Source: Paenibacillus algicola (GTDB lineage: Bacteria > Bacillota > Bacilli > Paenibacillales > Paenibacillaceae). From it: DNA of 64,000 nucleotides. The stretch is from contig NZ_CP040396.1 of NCBI RefSeq assembly GCF_005577435.1, positions 1,422,501 to 1,486,500 on the forward strand, written 5' to 3'. Under the pieces are notes generated by a model. The model saw only the letters and a list, made by a program, of their open reading frames with translations, ran no database searches and was not told the origin of the DNA. A program made the position numbers and the translations under genes. Below, in pieces: positions 1 to 11,344 of this stretch (positions are counted from its first letter, which is position 1; the number at the start of each line of letters is the position of its first letter).

Positions 1-573
<573 letters not shown>

Positions 574-785
574 ACAAGCTTTACGAAGTAAAGCTAGCTT
601 CGGAAGCATTATGCTTCAATGGAATAGCCACGAAGTAAAGCAGCTACGGAGATGGATCATTCTCTAACAACGCACATTCGTTTCGTATCTAGTTTTCAGG
701 TGATCAAAGCATCTTGATGGTGTACAAGTGGCACCTTCAAGACATCTTGATTACGGCATATGGCTATGCCGCATCCTGAATCACG
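574..785 (+). other. 23S-5S internal transcribed spacer
   Basis: This spacer has no gene. It contains small inverted repeats, for example agcttcggaagcattatgct around 597-616 and cggcatatggctatgccg around 755-772, which are likely rRNA processing stems. No tRNA is present here; the tRNAs follow the 5S gene. Confidence 0.7.
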
Positions 786-902
786 TTTGGTGGTGATGGC
801 GGAAGGGTTCCACGCGTACCCATCCCGAACACGACCGTTAAGCCTTCCAGCGCCGATGGTACTTGGACCGCAGGGTCCCGGGAGAGTAGGACGCCGCCAA
901 GC
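786..902 (+). rRNA. 5S ribosomal RNA
   Basis: The sequence opens with tttggtggtgatggcgg, carries the conserved cccatcccgaacacg loop and the gcgccgatggta segment, and ends with gagtaggacgccgccaagc. This is the typical Firmicute 5S structure, about 117 nt long, with complementary 5' and 3' ends. It lies about 210 bp after the 23S gene and 13 bp before the first tRNA. Confidence 0.95.
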
Positions 903-915
903 GTGCATTACATAT

Positions 916-991
916 TCCCTGATAGCTCAGTTGGTAGAGCACTCGACTGTTAATCGAGTTGTCACAGGTTCGAGTCCTGTTCGGGGAGCCA
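916..991 (+). tRNA. tRNA-Asn (GTT)
   Basis: A complete cloverleaf with acceptor arms tccctga/tcgggga, anticodon loop ctGTTaa and an encoded CCA end. It is the first of nine tRNAs downstream of the 5S gene. Confidence 0.96.
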
Positions 992-994
992 CAT

Positions 995-1086
995 GGAGAG
1001 GTGTCCGAGTTGGTCGAAGGAGCACGATTGGAAATCGTGTAGGCGCCAAAAGCGTCTCGAGGGTTCGAATCCCTCTCTCTCCGCCA
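995..1086 (+). tRNA. tRNA-Ser (GGA)
   Basis: A class II tRNA with a long variable arm. The anticodon loop is ttGGAaa, the T-arm is gggttcgaatccc and the CCA is encoded. It starts three bases after tRNA-Asn. Confidence 0.95.
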
Positions 1087-1107
1087 GACAGGTTTACATG
1101 GAAATAA

Positions 1108-1182
1108 GGCCCGTTGGTCAAGGGGTTAAGACACCTCCCTTTCACGGAGGTAACAGGGGTTCGAATCCCCTACGGGTCACCA
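1108..1182 (+). tRNA. tRNA-Glu (TTC)
   Basis: Cloverleaf with anticodon loop ctTTCac, T-arm ggggttcgaatcccc and encoded CCA. The acceptor stem is ggcccgt/acgggtc. Confidence 0.95.
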
Positions 1183-1201
1183 CTTTCTTTATATGATATA
1201 T

Positions 1202-1277
1202 GGAGGCTTAGCTCAGCTGGGAGAGCATCTGCCTTACAAGCAGAGGGTCGGGGGTTCGATCCCCTCAGCCTCCACCA
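1202..1277 (+). tRNA. tRNA-Val (TAC)
   Basis: Cloverleaf with acceptor ggaggct/agcctcc, anticodon loop ctTACaa and encoded CCA. Confidence 0.95.
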
Positions 1278-1290
1278 TATAATTTTATGA

Positions 1291-1370
<80 letters not shown>

Positions 1371-1395
1371 ATATCGCATAGCGATTATGCCTCAT

Positions 1396-1472
1396 GGAAC
1401 TGTGGTGTAGAGGCCTAACATGCCTGCCTGTCACGCAGGAGATCGCGGGTTCGAATCCCGTCAGTTCCGCCA
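1396..1472 (+). tRNA. tRNA-Asp (GTC)
   Basis: Cloverleaf with acceptor ggaactg/cagttcc, anticodon loop ctGTCac and encoded CCA. Its 3' end (from 1458) and about 29 bp of following sequence are repeated at 1572-1615. Confidence 0.95.
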
Positions 1473-1615
1473 TCTTTGAACAGCTCCAGGGATGAGAATC
1501 CGATATTGGGTTCGTCGGAGCATACTCTTCGGAAGCATAAGCTTCGCAGTCTCGAACGAAGAGAGAGTATTCCGTCAGTTCCGCCATCTTTGAATAGCAA
1601 CAGGGATGAGAATCC
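1458..1615 (+). repeat. 114-bp-period partial duplication of the tRNA-Asp 3' end
   Basis: The 23 bp ending in ccgccatctttgaa occur at 1458-1480 and again at 1572-1594. Both are followed by a shared cagggatgagaatcc segment (up to 1501 and 1615). The interval between copies contains an imperfect inverted repeat (atactct at 1522-1528 against agagtat at 1564-1570, with an inner gaagc/gcttc stem). The second copy keeps only the tRNA 3' strand and CCA, so it cannot fold as a tRNA. Confidence 0.85.
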
Positions 1616-1660
1616 CGTGATATTTATTGGGACAAGCTCCCGTATTTTTTTTGCTTGTAT

Positions 1661-1736
1661 GAGCCATTAGCTCAGTTGGTAGAGCACCTGACTTTTAATC
1701 AGGGTGTCGAAGGTTCGAGTCCTTCATGGCTCACCA
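1661..1736 (+). tRNA. tRNA-Lys (TTT)
   Basis: Cloverleaf with acceptor gagccat/atggctc, anticodon loop ctTTTaa and encoded CCA. Confidence 0.95.
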
Positions 1737-1749
1737 CAATATTTTATTT

Positions 1750-1824
1750 GCGGACGTGGCTCAGCGGTAGAGCATCGCCTTGCCAAGGCGAGGGTCGCGG
1801 GTTCGATTCCCGTCGTCCGCTCCA
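1750..1824 (+). tRNA. tRNA-Gly (GCC)
   Basis: Cloverleaf with acceptor gcggacg/cgtccgc, anticodon loop ttGCCaa and encoded CCA. Confidence 0.95.
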
Positions 1825-1827
1825 TAA

Positions 1828-1904
1828 GTCCCCTTAGCTCAGCTGGATAGAGCGTTTGACTACGAATCAAAAGGTCGGGAGTTCGAATCTCTCAGGGGAC
1901 GCCA
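1828..1904 (+). tRNA. tRNA-Arg (ACG)
   Basis: Cloverleaf with acceptor gtcccct/aggggac, anticodon loop ctACGaa and encoded CCA. It is the last tRNA before the operon terminator. Confidence 0.95.
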
Positions 1905-1917
1905 TTTAATGAACTCA

Positions 1918-1940
1918 AACTTCCAATTGGAAGTTTTTTT
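1918..1940 (+). terminator. Terminator of the rRNA-tRNA operon
   Basis: A hairpin with arms AACTTCC and GGAAGTT around an AATT loop, followed by a run of seven T. It lies 13 bp after tRNA-Arg. Confidence 0.85.
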
Positions 1941-2019
1941 GTTTTGTAGGAATTTTCGAACTCTTTACCTGAGCGTACCGTTATAGTATATGAGCTGTAT
2001 TGCTGAAGGGGGCAGAGTT

Positions 2020-2309
2020 ATGTTTGCGCAGATCTTTTTAGGAATGTTCTGGGCCACTTTCTGAAATGGAATAAGCTTAGAAGCTCACGAATGAAAGGCC
2101 AGGTTAGAGCTGAAGCCATTCCCTCTTACCAACGAGGATTGGCCTTACCTAGTGTATGCCTTGGTCTGATCTTTATCATGATGGGCTGGGTGGAACATCA
2201 AATGTGGCTGCCTGTGAATAGATTCATTCTCATATATTTGGTGTTAGCCATGATACCGGTAATAATGCTGTATCGTAATCATAAACGACATCAGAAACAT
2301 TTTTATTAA
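2020..2309 (+). pseudogene. Probable decayed small membrane-protein gene
   Basis: An ATG at 2020 follows a good ribosome binding site (gaaggggg). The reading frame MFAQIFLGMFWATF then meets TGA at 2062 and again at 2092, yet keeps protein-like sequence (KARLELKPFPL, TNEDWPYLVYALV) until a third TGA at 2167. From about 2160 the protein-like sequence continues in another frame, giving two hydrophobic segments (LGLIFIMMGW and ILIYLVLAMIPVIML) and a basic tail, ending at 2309. The 72-residue ORF starting at 2091 covers only the second half and has no clear ribosome binding site. I read this as one small two- or three-span membrane gene broken by stops and a frameshift. A genuine 72-aa protein cannot be excluded. 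Family unknown. Confidence 0.5.
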
Positions 2310-2331
2310 ATTCATCTCATCAACAAAATGC

Positions 2332-2361
2332 TTGTCACACCATAGAGTGCTATGATATAAT
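2332..2361 (+). promoter_or_regulatory. Sigma-A promoter of tRNA-Pro
   Basis: TTGTCA at 2332-2337 and TATAAT at 2356-2361 with an 18-bp spacer, ending 14 bp before the tRNA-Pro gene. This gives the tRNA its own transcription unit. Confidence 0.75.
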
Positions 2362-2375
2362 ATTTCTATCGCTTT

Positions 2376-2449
2376 CGGGACGTAGCTCAGCTTGGTAGAG
2401 CACCTGGTTTGGGACCAGGGGGTCGCATGTTCAAATCGTGTCGTCCCGA
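2376..2449 (+). tRNA. tRNA-Pro (TGG)
   Basis: Cloverleaf with acceptor cgggacg/cgtcccg, anticodon loop ttTGGga and discriminator A. Unlike the nine clustered tRNAs the CCA end is not encoded, so it must be added post-transcriptionally. It has its own promoter and terminator. Confidence 0.94.
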
Positions 2450-2467
2450 TTTTTGAAGTGAGAGAAG

Positions 2468-2499
2468 AACTGTACATCTTGTCGATGTACGGTTTTTTT
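2468..2499 (+). terminator. Terminator of tRNA-Pro
   Basis: An 11-bp stem (AACTGTACATC with GATGTACGGTT) and a short loop, followed by a T run to 2499. Confidence 0.85.
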
Positions 2500-2524
2500 C
2501 TGTCTATACCTCTGTTGCGCTGTT

Positions 2525-2554
2525 GCATAACTGACAGATTTTGCGGTCAAACTA
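2525..2554 (+). promoter_or_regulatory. Candidate sigma-G promoter of bofC
   Basis: GCATA at 2525-2529 and CAAACTA at 2548-2554, 18 bp apart, resemble the forespore sigma-G pattern (GYATR and CATNNTA). One key position of the -10 differs. B. subtilis bofC is transcribed in the forespore by sigma-G, which motivates the call. It lies about 30 bp before the bofC start. Confidence 0.4.
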
Positions 2555-2584
2555 TAAAAAAACAACGGACAGAAGGGGATTACT

Positions 2585-3301
2585 TTGGACATTTTTCAAA
2601 TCCGAAAATTGTGGAGAAAGCGTTGGAAACGCTGGAGAAGAGCGATATGGACCTGCTCGTTGTTCATTGGAATTGGTCTGCTGGCTTTTTCGGGAAATCA
2701 ACTGACCGAGCGTATGAAGGAGCTGCTGACACAGGACACGCACCCGGCTCCCATTGCTCTGGAAACACTTTTGCAGCTTCAGATCGACCCGCAAGCAGAA
2801 CAGCAGGCAGATTTCACTGAAGAACAGCAGCAATTCATGAAGACACTGAATGAGTATCAAGGACAGATGCAGGTGCATTTAAGAACGGTTTATGTGTGCG
2901 GTGTCGAGGAGAAAAGCCTAGGGCTGCATAGCGCTGATGGGATTTACGCGCTGATGAATCAAAATCCGGCCTTGAGGGGCAGCTTTGATTCGGAGGGTGA
3001 AGTGTGGCTGGAGGAGGCTGTTGCCGACGATTTATCTCCTTCTTGTAAAGAACAGGCTTACATCAGTGTGGATCAGCAGGGTAACCTGACGCTTTTTGAC
3101 GGTCCACCGGAGAAGGATAAGGTAATCCAAACCTTTTTCCAGCTTGATATTGGATCTATGGAGTCGTCATTGCCAGTGGATGTGGTCAGGCAGCTGCAGC
3201 ATGGTATCCGGGTACAGGATATAGAGGAGTACAACAGCGTGCTGTCTACGTTCAGTGATTATGCCAGGGATTTAGCGGAGGATGTTATGAAAGCACATTA
3301 A
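2585..3301 (+). CDS. bofC: BofC-like forespore intercompartmental signalling regulator
   Basis: BofC acts in the forespore side of the intermembrane space and restrains activation of the SpoIVB protease, which in turn triggers processing of pro-sigma-K. The 238-aa product has a basic N-terminus, a membrane or signal segment at about residues 20-38 and a C-terminal half with recognisable BofC motifs: YVCGVEE, a DDLSPSC segment, LFDGPPEK, and EYNSVLSTFSDY near the end. It is longer than the B. subtilis protein (about 170 aa), mostly through an N-terminal linker. The start is TTG at 2585, 9 nt after a strong aagggga site. The position just upstream of ruvC-ruvA matches B. subtilis gene order. 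A hairpin terminator follows. Confidence 0.85.
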   Translation: MDIFQIRKLWRKRWKRWRRAIWTCSLFIGIGLLAFSGNQLTERMKELLTQDTHPAPIALETLLQLQIDPQAEQQADFTEEQQQFMKTLNEYQGQMQVHLRTVYVCGVEEKSLGLHSADGIYALMNQNPALRGSFDSEGEVWLEEAVADDLSPSCKEQAYISVDQQGNLTLFDGPPEKDKVIQTFFQLDIGSMESSLPVDVVRQLQHGIRVQDIEEYNSVLSTFSDYARDLAEDVMKAH

Positions 3302-3315
3302 TGAATGCCATAGAT

Positions 3316-3346
3316 GATCTATCCTGAAAAGGATGGATCTTTTTTT
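3316..3346 (+). terminator. Terminator after bofC
   Basis: Nine-base-pair stem GATCTATCC/GGATGGATC (one wobble) followed by seven T. Confidence 0.8.
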
Positions 3347-3463
3347 GTGTCATGGCCGATGTAGAATGTTCTTGAAATGAGCAAAGTTTTCCTCAACGCA
3401 GGGCGTAAGTTTTGTTATAATGGAATAACGATACATATGTTCGCTTCAAGGGAGAGGTTAGGT

Positions 3464-3967
3464 TTGCGTATTATGGGAATAGACCCTGGCATAGCTATTG
3501 TCGGGTTCGGATTTGTAGATAAGGCCGGAAGCAAGCTGACGCCGGTGCAGTATGGGAGCATCCAGACGAAGGCGCATACTCCTGAAGAGGAACGTTTGCA
3601 TCACGTATATGAAGGCATGGTTCAGCTGATTGATCAATATAAGCCGGATGCGGTCGCTTTTGAGAAGCTGTTTTTTAATCGGAATGTCACGAATGCGATG
3701 GCGGTTTCACAGGCTCGCGGCGTCTTGATTCTGGCTGCAGTCCAGCGCGGGCTGCCTATAGGAGAGTATACCCCGATGCAGGTCAAGCAGGCGATTGTCG
3801 GATATGGTAAGGCCGAGAAGAAGCAGGTTCAGGAAATGGTCCGAATGTTCCTCAAGCTTCAGACTGTCCCGAAGCCGGACGATGTCGCGGATGCTTTGGC
3901 GGTGGCGATCTGCCATGCCCATTCCTCTACGTTGAATTCTAAATTGAATGAGGTATTGCGAAAATGA
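3464..3967 (+). CDS. ruvC: Crossover junction endodeoxyribonuclease RuvC
   Basis: RuvC cuts Holliday junctions symmetrically and works with RuvAB. The 167-aa frame starting at TTG 3464 begins (M)RIMGIDPG, the canonical RuvC N-terminus, with catalytic Asp7. Glu67 (FEKLFF) and Asp140/Asp143 (PDDVADALA) complete the acidic active site. A longer frame to ATG 3377 adds 29 residues with no family counterpart and runs across a tataat box at 3416-3421, so the TTG preceded by ggagagg is preferred. The stop overlaps the ruvA start by four bases (ATGA), indicating translational coupling. RuvC is absent from B. subtilis, which uses RecU, but is common in Paenibacillus. Confidence 0.93.
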   Translation: MRIMGIDPGIAIVGFGFVDKAGSKLTPVQYGSIQTKAHTPEEERLHHVYEGMVQLIDQYKPDAVAFEKLFFNRNVTNAMAVSQARGVLILAAVQRGLPIGEYTPMQVKQAIVGYGKAEKKQVQEMVRMFLKLQTVPKPDDVADALAVAICHAHSSTLNSKLNEVLRK

Positions 3968-4575
3968 TTGATTTTTTACGCGGCCAGGTCGCTCATCTGG
4001 AAAATGAATATATTGTGCTGGACGTCCATGGCGTCGGCTATCGGGTGTTCTGCCCCAATCCCTTTGCCTTTGCGAAGCAGGAGGGCGAGGTCACGGTGTT
4101 TACGCACCATCATGTGCGGGAGGATGCCATTCTGCTGTATGGCTTTTCTACCCGGGAAGAGCAGCGGCTGTTTCGCAAGCTAATTGAGGTCTCAGGGATT
4201 GGACCACGGGTTGCGCTCGGTATTTTGGGTGGAGGGTCGCCAGATCATCTGGTGTCTGCCATTTATCAGGAGAACATCTCCTTCTTAATCAAGCTGCCAG
4301 GGATCGGAAAGAAGACGGCCCAGCGCATGATTCTGGATTTGAAAGACAAGCTTGAGGGCTTCCAATCAACCGTCGTTAATACCGGGCTGTTTGCGATGCC
4401 TGAAGAGACTGCGGGCGAAGCCGGCTACTGGCCGGAGGCACGAGAAGGCCTGAAGGCGCTGGGCTACACGGATGGGGAGCTGGATAAAGTATGGCAGCAG
4501 CTTAAAGCTCAGGCAGAGGGGGCATCGGTAGATGTCCTCATGAAAAAAGCGCTCCAGTTGTTATATGCAGGTTAA
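3964..4575 (+). CDS. ruvA: Holliday junction branch migration protein RuvA
   Basis: RuvA forms tetramers that hold the four-way junction and load the RuvB motor. The 203-aa product begins MIDFLRGQVAHLE and has an N-terminal OB fold (1-63), paired helix-hairpin-helix motifs (SGIGPRVAL at about 80 and LPGIGKKTAQRM at about 115) and a C-terminal RuvB-binding domain (about 155-203) containing the conserved REGLKALGYTD segment. The length is normal. It overlaps ruvC by 4 bp and is followed 31 bp later by ruvB. Confidence 0.96.
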   Translation: MIDFLRGQVAHLENEYIVLDVHGVGYRVFCPNPFAFAKQEGEVTVFTHHHVREDAILLYGFSTREEQRLFRKLIEVSGIGPRVALGILGGGSPDHLVSAIYQENISFLIKLPGIGKKTAQRMILDLKDKLEGFQSTVVNTGLFAMPEETAGEAGYWPEAREGLKALGYTDGELDKVWQQLKAQAEGASVDVLMKKALQLLYAG

Positions 4576-4606
4576 AGCTTCACATACAGGAAGGGAGTGT
4601 TGAAGG

Positions 4607-5614
4607 GTGGATGACCGAATCATCACGGCAAACCTAATGATGGAAGACCAAGCGGTCGAGCTCAGTCTCCGTCCTCGCTATCTCGCCGAATACATTGGCC
4701 AGAACCAAGTGAAGGAGAACCTCAAGATTTATATCGAGGCGGCCAAAATGCGCAAGGAAGCGCTGGATCATGTACTGCTGTACGGACCCCCAGGGCTTGG
4801 TAAAACGACATTATCTAATATTATTGCGAATGAGCTGGGCGTAAGTCTCCGAACGACCTCTGGACCTGCCATTGAGCGCCCGGGGGATCTCGCGGCTCTG
4901 CTGACCAATCTGCAGGAAGGTGATGTGCTCTTCATTGATGAGATTCACCGGCTGCACCGAACGGTAGAAGAGGTGCTGTATCCGGCGATGGAGGATTTTG
5001 CCCTGGATATTATGATTGGCAAGGGTCCCAGTGCGCGATCCGTCCGGCTGGACCTGCCTCCATTTACGCTTATTGGTGCCACAACACGCGCTGGACTCCT
5101 GTCGGCTCCGCTTCGAGACCGTTTCGGCGTAGTCAGCAGGCTGGAATTCTACACTGTGGATGAGCTTAGCTATATTGTGTCCCGGGCTGCCGATATATTA
5201 AATGTAGAAATTGTGGGAGAAGCCTCGAACGAAATTGCGCTGCGTTCCCGGGGTACACCGAGGATTGCGAACCGCTTGCTTAAGCGCGTGCGGGATTACG
5301 CCCAGGTTCGCGGGGACGGGATGATCACACCGGACATGGCCCAAGAAGCGCTTAAGATGCTTCAGGTGGATCCGATGGGGCTGGATATGATTGATCACAA
5401 AATGCTTCATGCTATGATCCACAGCTTCCGGGGAGGGCCGGTAGGCCTGGATACGATTGCTGCAACGATCGGGGAAGAAAGCCAGACCATTGAAGATGTG
5501 TATGAGCCTTATCTGCTGCAGATCGGATTTCTACAGCGGACGCCGCGGGGAAGAATGGTCACACCGGCCGGTTACGGCCATCTCGGTATTCCGTATCCAC
5601 AGGATCGGCGCTAG
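4607..5614 (+). CDS. ruvB: Holliday junction branch migration DNA helicase RuvB
   Basis: RuvB is the hexameric AAA+ motor driving branch migration. The 335-aa protein has Walker [10 protein letters not shown] (Lys66), Walker B LFIDEIH (Asp111, Glu112), sensor 1 LIGATTRAG and a C-terminal winged helix ending [17 protein letters not shown]. The GTG start at 4607 follows an aggaagggag site. It completes a ruvCAB operon; the SpoIID-like gene begins 30 bp later and may be co-transcribed. Confidence 0.97.
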   Translation: MDDRIITANLMMEDQAVELSLRPRYLAEYIGQNQVKENLKIYIEAAKMRKEALDHVLLYGPPGLGKTTLSNIIANELGVSLRTTSGPAIERPGDLAALLTNLQEGDVLFIDEIHRLHRTVEEVLYPAMEDFALDIMIGKGPSARSVRLDLPPFTLIGATTRAGLLSAPLRDRFGVVSRLEFYTVDELSYIVSRAADILNVEIVGEASNEIALRSRGTPRIANRLLKRVRDYAQVRGDGMITPDMAQEALKMLQVDPMGLDMIDHKMLHAMIHSFRGGPVGLDTIAATIGEESQTIEDVYEPYLLQIGFLQRTPRGRMVTPAGYGHLGIPYPQDRR

Positions 5615-5644
5615 ATAGTTAAAGTTCAAGGAGGACATGGGATA

Positions 5645-7744
5645 ATGAGCAGGAGTAACTGGAAAGTAAGAGCGCTGAAGGCTGCGCTAAAAATCATGCT
5701 GGCCGGTGCAGTCATGAGTACAGTCTGGACGGCAGCCCCTCAAGCACAGGTGCAGGCTGCCAGCATGGACAGCATCCGTGTCGCCTTGTTTCTGGATTTG
5801 GGGAGCAAATATAAATCAACGGTCCCGGCCGTAACGATCAGCTCGCAGGAGGCGTTGACAGCATCCTTTGTTACCCCTAATGCTAATATCCAGGCTGCTG
5901 CGCTTAACGCCGGAGAGCAGACTCGCCTTAGCAGCAATTCTTACCGTGTTAAGGTGATGGAATCCAAGGATTGGACAGTTATCGCGGAAGCCGTAAAGAA
6001 GCTGCAGGCAACCGTTGATAAGCCTGTAGTGTTCAGCTCCTATACCGAGCAAGGAAAAGTCTACCAGCTGTATACAGGAATGTATGCTTCAGAGCAGGCA
6101 GCCAAGGAAGCGGCGGCAAGAACCGCACTGGCTGCAGCAGTGTATCTCAAGGGCCAAATTCCGTCTGCAAAAGGCAGCATGCACCTGACGACAGGTTCTC
6201 TTGCTTCAGAAGCTGATGCAGAAGCGATGGTACGTGCCCTGCAGTATAATGGAGTAGATGCATTTAAGGCTATCGTTCCTGCCGGAGAAGGTGTGAGCTA
6301 TGAAGCCTGGGCGGGTGAGGCTGTAAATGAAGCTGAGCTCAGTGCGCTCCAGAGCTCGGTCTCGAAGACGGCTATCACCATGGTGCCGACAGGGAACCAT
6401 CCCGTCGGCCTGATCCTGCGGGAGGATGCAGGGCTGGATGCAGCTGCACCGCAAAGTATGGTGCATTACATGATATCAGGCCCCGGCTCCAAGCTGTGGC
6501 TTGCTGGCACAGGGGCTGGAATAAACGTCAAGGAGCGTTCCGGAAGAACCTACCGCGGCAGCATGGAGGCCGGCAGCAAGAATGGGCAGCTGTATCTCGT
6601 AAATACGGTGCCGTTTGAACAATATTTGTACTCGGTGGTGGGAGCAGAGGTTCCTTCCAGCTGGTCTATGGAGGCGCTTAAGGCACAGGCTGTGGCTGCT
6701 CGAAGCTATGCCCTGTATCAGGGGCTGCGATTTGAGGTGGCGCATGTTGTAGACACCGTATTGACACAAGCCTATAACGGGATTAGCTCAGAGGCTGAAC
6801 GAACGACAGCAGCGGTTAACGCTACAGCGGGGGAAGTCCTGATGAGCGGCGGCAGTATTGTTGAAGCGGTTTTTTCATCCAATAGCGGAGGTGTCACGGC
6901 CGATCCTTCTGAGGTGTGGAACAGCGGCAACAATCTCTTCGCAGCGGTAGAAAGTCCGGGCGATGCTTCAGCGCAGGCAGCGCTGAAGAAATGGTATGCC
7001 ATTTTGCTGCCAAGCGGACAGACGGGATACGTGCGTGAAGATAATGTGAAGGAAACGGGAAGCACGCTGTCCGGCTTGAAAACGATGACGGTCACGGCGA
7101 ATTCCACCAACGTCCGGCCACTTCCGATGATTCAGTCTTCAGTGCAGCCATTGACTCAAATGAATCCGGGTCAGACTGCCATCGTTCTGGATATCGTCTC
7201 TGAATCCGGCAGCTACGACTGGGTGCGAGGACCCTTTACGTCGGAGCAGCTGCTGGGAAGTCTCAAGGGCAGGACGTCCACATCTTTGCCTTCCGTTATT
7301 ACATCGTTGGAGGTTACAGGTCGGGGGCCTTCCGGAAGAGTGACGGAGCTGACCTTGAACGGTCAGGCTTTAAAGGTCAGCTATCCGGATATGTTCCGCT
7401 CGGCGCTGGGAGGCTTGCCAAGCACAATGTTTGATATTGAGCCAACCGGCAGTTATACTGTATTGGGCGCAAACGGCGCTGCTTCCGCTTCAAGCTCTAC
7501 GCCGCTGACCATTCTTGGTGCAGATCAGGCGAAGCGACCGGCAGCAGCCGGCATGATTATTATGAACGGAGCCGGTAAATCCCGCGCTTTGGAGAGCGGC
7601 CAGGGATTTCGTTTTGTAGGCAAGGGCAATGGCCATGGATTGGGCCTCTCTCAATGGGGAGCAAAGGGCATGGCGGATGAAGGGTATGATTACAAACAGA
7701 TTTTGCAACACTATTACCGCAATACCACTATAGTTAAGGACTGA
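5645..7744 (+). CDS. SpoIID/LytB-domain secreted protein with SPOR-like region
   Basis: SpoIID-family proteins are lytic transglycosylases or activators that remodel peptidoglycan, notably during engulfment. This 699-aa protein has a signal peptide (hydrophobic core about 14-34, likely cut after VQAA), a SPOR-like repeat region at about 115-205 and the SpoIID domain at about 300-470. That domain includes GAEVPSSW, the [10 protein letters not shown] helix and the [14 protein letters not shown] segment. A further conserved block at the C-terminus reads [19 protein letters not shown]. It is about twice the length of SpoIID itself (about 340 aa) and sits between ruvB and queA, so it is a paralogue, not the mother-cell SpoIID. 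ATG 5645 follows aaggagga. Confidence 0.88.
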   Translation: MSRSNWKVRALKAALKIMLAGAVMSTVWTAAPQAQVQAASMDSIRVALFLDLGSKYKSTVPAVTISSQEALTASFVTPNANIQAAALNAGEQTRLSSNSYRVKVMESKDWTVIAEAVKKLQATVDKPVVFSSYTEQGKVYQLYTGMYASEQAAKEAAARTALAAAVYLKGQIPSAKGSMHLTTGSLASEADAEAMVRALQYNGVDAFKAIVPAGEGVSYEAWAGEAVNEAELSALQSSVSKTAITMVPTGNHPVGLILREDAGLDAAAPQSMVHYMISGPGSKLWLAGTGAGINVKERSGRTYRGSMEAGSKNGQLYLVNTVPFEQYLYSVVGAEVPSSWSMEALKAQAVAARSYALYQGLRFEVAHVVDTVLTQAYNGISSEAERTTAAVNATAGEVLMSGGSIVEAVFSSNSGGVTADPSEVWNSGNNLFAAVESPGDASAQAALKKWYAILLPSGQTGYVREDNVKETGSTLSGLKTMTVTANSTNVRPLPMIQSSVQPLTQMNPGQTAIVLDIVSESGSYDWVRGPFTSEQLLGSLKGRTSTSLPSVITSLEVTGRGPSGRVTELTLNGQALKVSYPDMFRSALGGLPSTMFDIEPTGSYTVLGANGAASASSSTPLTILGADQAKRPAAAGMIIMNGAGKSRALESGQGFRFVGKGNGHGLGLSQWGAKGMADEGYDYKQILQHYYRNTTIVKD

Positions 7745-7749
7745 CTGAC

Positions 7750-9940
<2,191 letters not shown>

Positions 9941-9981
9941 GAGGTTACCATCATGGATGGTCCATGAAGGGGGGGAAAGAT

Positions 9982-10287
9982 ATGTTTCAATTAGCAAGTG
10001 GAGAAACGGCTCAAGGTGGTTTGATCGGCTTGATTCTGCCTTTCGTATTGATGTTTGTGATCTTTTACTTCCTGTTGATTCGTCCTCAGCAGAAGAAGCA
10101 GAAGACCCGCAACGCAATGCTTAGCGCATTGAAGAAGGGGGATAAGGTCGTAACGATCGGAGGCCTTCACGGAACGATTGTAGAGATTACGGATGATATC
10201 GTGGTCTTGAAGGTGAATGACGTCACGAAGCTTACTTTTGACCGGAGCTCCATCAGCCACAGTGTAAGTCAGGCTTCAGAGGCGTAA
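9982..10287 (+). CDS. yajC: Preprotein translocase accessory subunit YajC
   Basis: YajC is a small single-span membrane protein associated with SecDF. The 101-aa product has one membrane segment (about 12-33, LIGLILPFVLMFVIFYFLLI), the signature RPQQKKQK immediately after it, and the KKGDKVVTIGGLHGTI domain. ATG 9982, after aaggggggga, fits better than ATG 9964. It is followed by a strong terminator. Confidence 0.95.
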   Translation: MFQLASGETAQGGLIGLILPFVLMFVIFYFLLIRPQQKKQKTRNAMLSALKKGDKVVTIGGLHGTIVEITDDIVVLKVNDVTKLTFDRSSISHSVSQASEA

Positions 10288-10330
10288 GTCTCGGCCCGAT
10301 CGGGCAAACATGACCTGCTCTGTAGGCACC

Positions 10331-10374
10331 AAAAAAGCTGTTCCGCTGCTAGTCAGCAATGGAACAGCTTTTTT
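10331..10374 (+). terminator. Terminator after yajC (bidirectional form)
   Basis: Perfect 14-bp arms AAAAAAGCTGTTCC at 10331-10344 and GGAACAGCTTTTTT at 10361-10374. It has A and T tracts on both sides, so it may also serve the convergent gene that ends at 10427. Confidence 0.9.
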
Positions 10375-10426
10375 GTCATAGGTTCAGGTATGCAGGATAC
10401 AAGAAAAGGTCTTCTAGAAGTCTGTC

Positions 10427-11332
10427 TCAAGCAGCCCTGCTTGTCTTCTTAAGAACGGGAAGGTCGTTGGATCTGGAATACGTCACTCTGCCCAGATACA
10501 GGCCCATTGCCGTTGCAAACGAAGCCAGTGTGACTCCCGCAAGCATGTCGGAGATCCAGTGGATGCCCATATAAAAAATTGTAAAGATAATAATAAGTGC
10601 GCTTCCTCCAGTGATCCAGGCCCAGCGCCGATTACCGGACTGGAAGGCGAGCAGCGCCATGGTAACGGATAAGGAGGTATGCAGGCTCGGGAAGCAATTG
10701 TTCAGGCCGGATAACGGGCGGTAAACGGCTTCAAAGTCAGGAAACACTGCTAGCATGTGAAAGGTGACACCCGCTGGTGCGTAGGACCATACCTCATCGA
10801 CAGGAAACAGCAGAAAGAACGGAATGGCCAGCGCATAATTGAACAAAATAGCATAGCAGGCCGCGTAGAGCAAAGGCTTGTTCTGCTGAATGAGATAAAC
10901 GCCGAGTGATCCGATGATGATTGCCTGGAAGACAAGAACATAGAAAAATGCAAGCACATGCGTAAGCCAGGGGGCATAGAACAGATCCTGAATCTGCCTC
11001 ACGACTTGCCCCTCCAAGCGGAATAGCAACGGTGTAAAATCATAATGGACCGGATATTTCATTTCAAATTTAAGCTCTAGCTTATTCAGCACAAGAATGC
11101 CCAGCATAGAAAGGAATAGGAGGAGAAACCGGATATTCGTCATGAATTCTCTGAGCAGCGCATACAGCGCTTTGAATGGGTTAGCCAGCGTCCCCAGCCA
11201 CAACAGCACAATAACATTCAGCGTCGTGAATAAGGTAATGGTAACCATGGATTGGTACAGCACGGTAAAACAAAGGCCCCCTCTTATTTTATGTAAGACA
11301 GCGCCTTTAAGTTTATCACAAAACTCAACCAT
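10427..11332 (-). CDS. PAP2-superfamily membrane phosphatase (AUR1-like subgroup)
   Basis: A multi-span membrane protein of 301 aa carrying the two best-conserved phosphatase motifs of the PAP2 superfamily: PSLH (His218) in NNCFPSLHTS, and the IHWISDMLAG block with catalytic His258 and Asp262. Such enzymes remove phosphate from lipid phosphates or transfer phospho-head groups at the outer membrane face; the substrate here is unknown. The first ATG at 11332 lacks a good ribosome binding site. An internal GTG at 11263 (residue 24), preceded by gaggggg, is an alternative start. The gene is inserted relative to B. subtilis between yajC and the yrzE-like gene. Confidence 0.85.
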   Translation of the reverse strand: MVEFCDKLKGAVLHKIRGGLCFTVLYQSMVTITLFTTLNVIVLLWLGTLANPFKALYALLREFMTNIRFLLLFLSMLGILVLNKLELKFEMKYPVHYDFTPLLFRLEGQVVRQIQDLFYAPWLTHVLAFFYVLVFQAIIIGSLGVYLIQQNKPLLYAACYAILFNYALAIPFFLLFPVDEVWSYAPAGVTFHMLAVFPDFEAVYRPLSGLNNCFPSLHTSLSVTMALLAFQSGNRRWAWITGGSALIIIFTIFYMGIHWISDMLAGVTLASFATAMGLYLGRVTYSRSNDLPVLKKTSRAA

Positions 11333-11344
11333 AGAATTAACATT

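Noticed and set aside
1458..1615. Repeat pair considered as a CRISPR-like or phage attachment array
   Set aside because: Only two copies exist, the repeated unit is the tRNA 3' end, and no cas gene, integrase or second boundary is visible. It is reported as a duplication.
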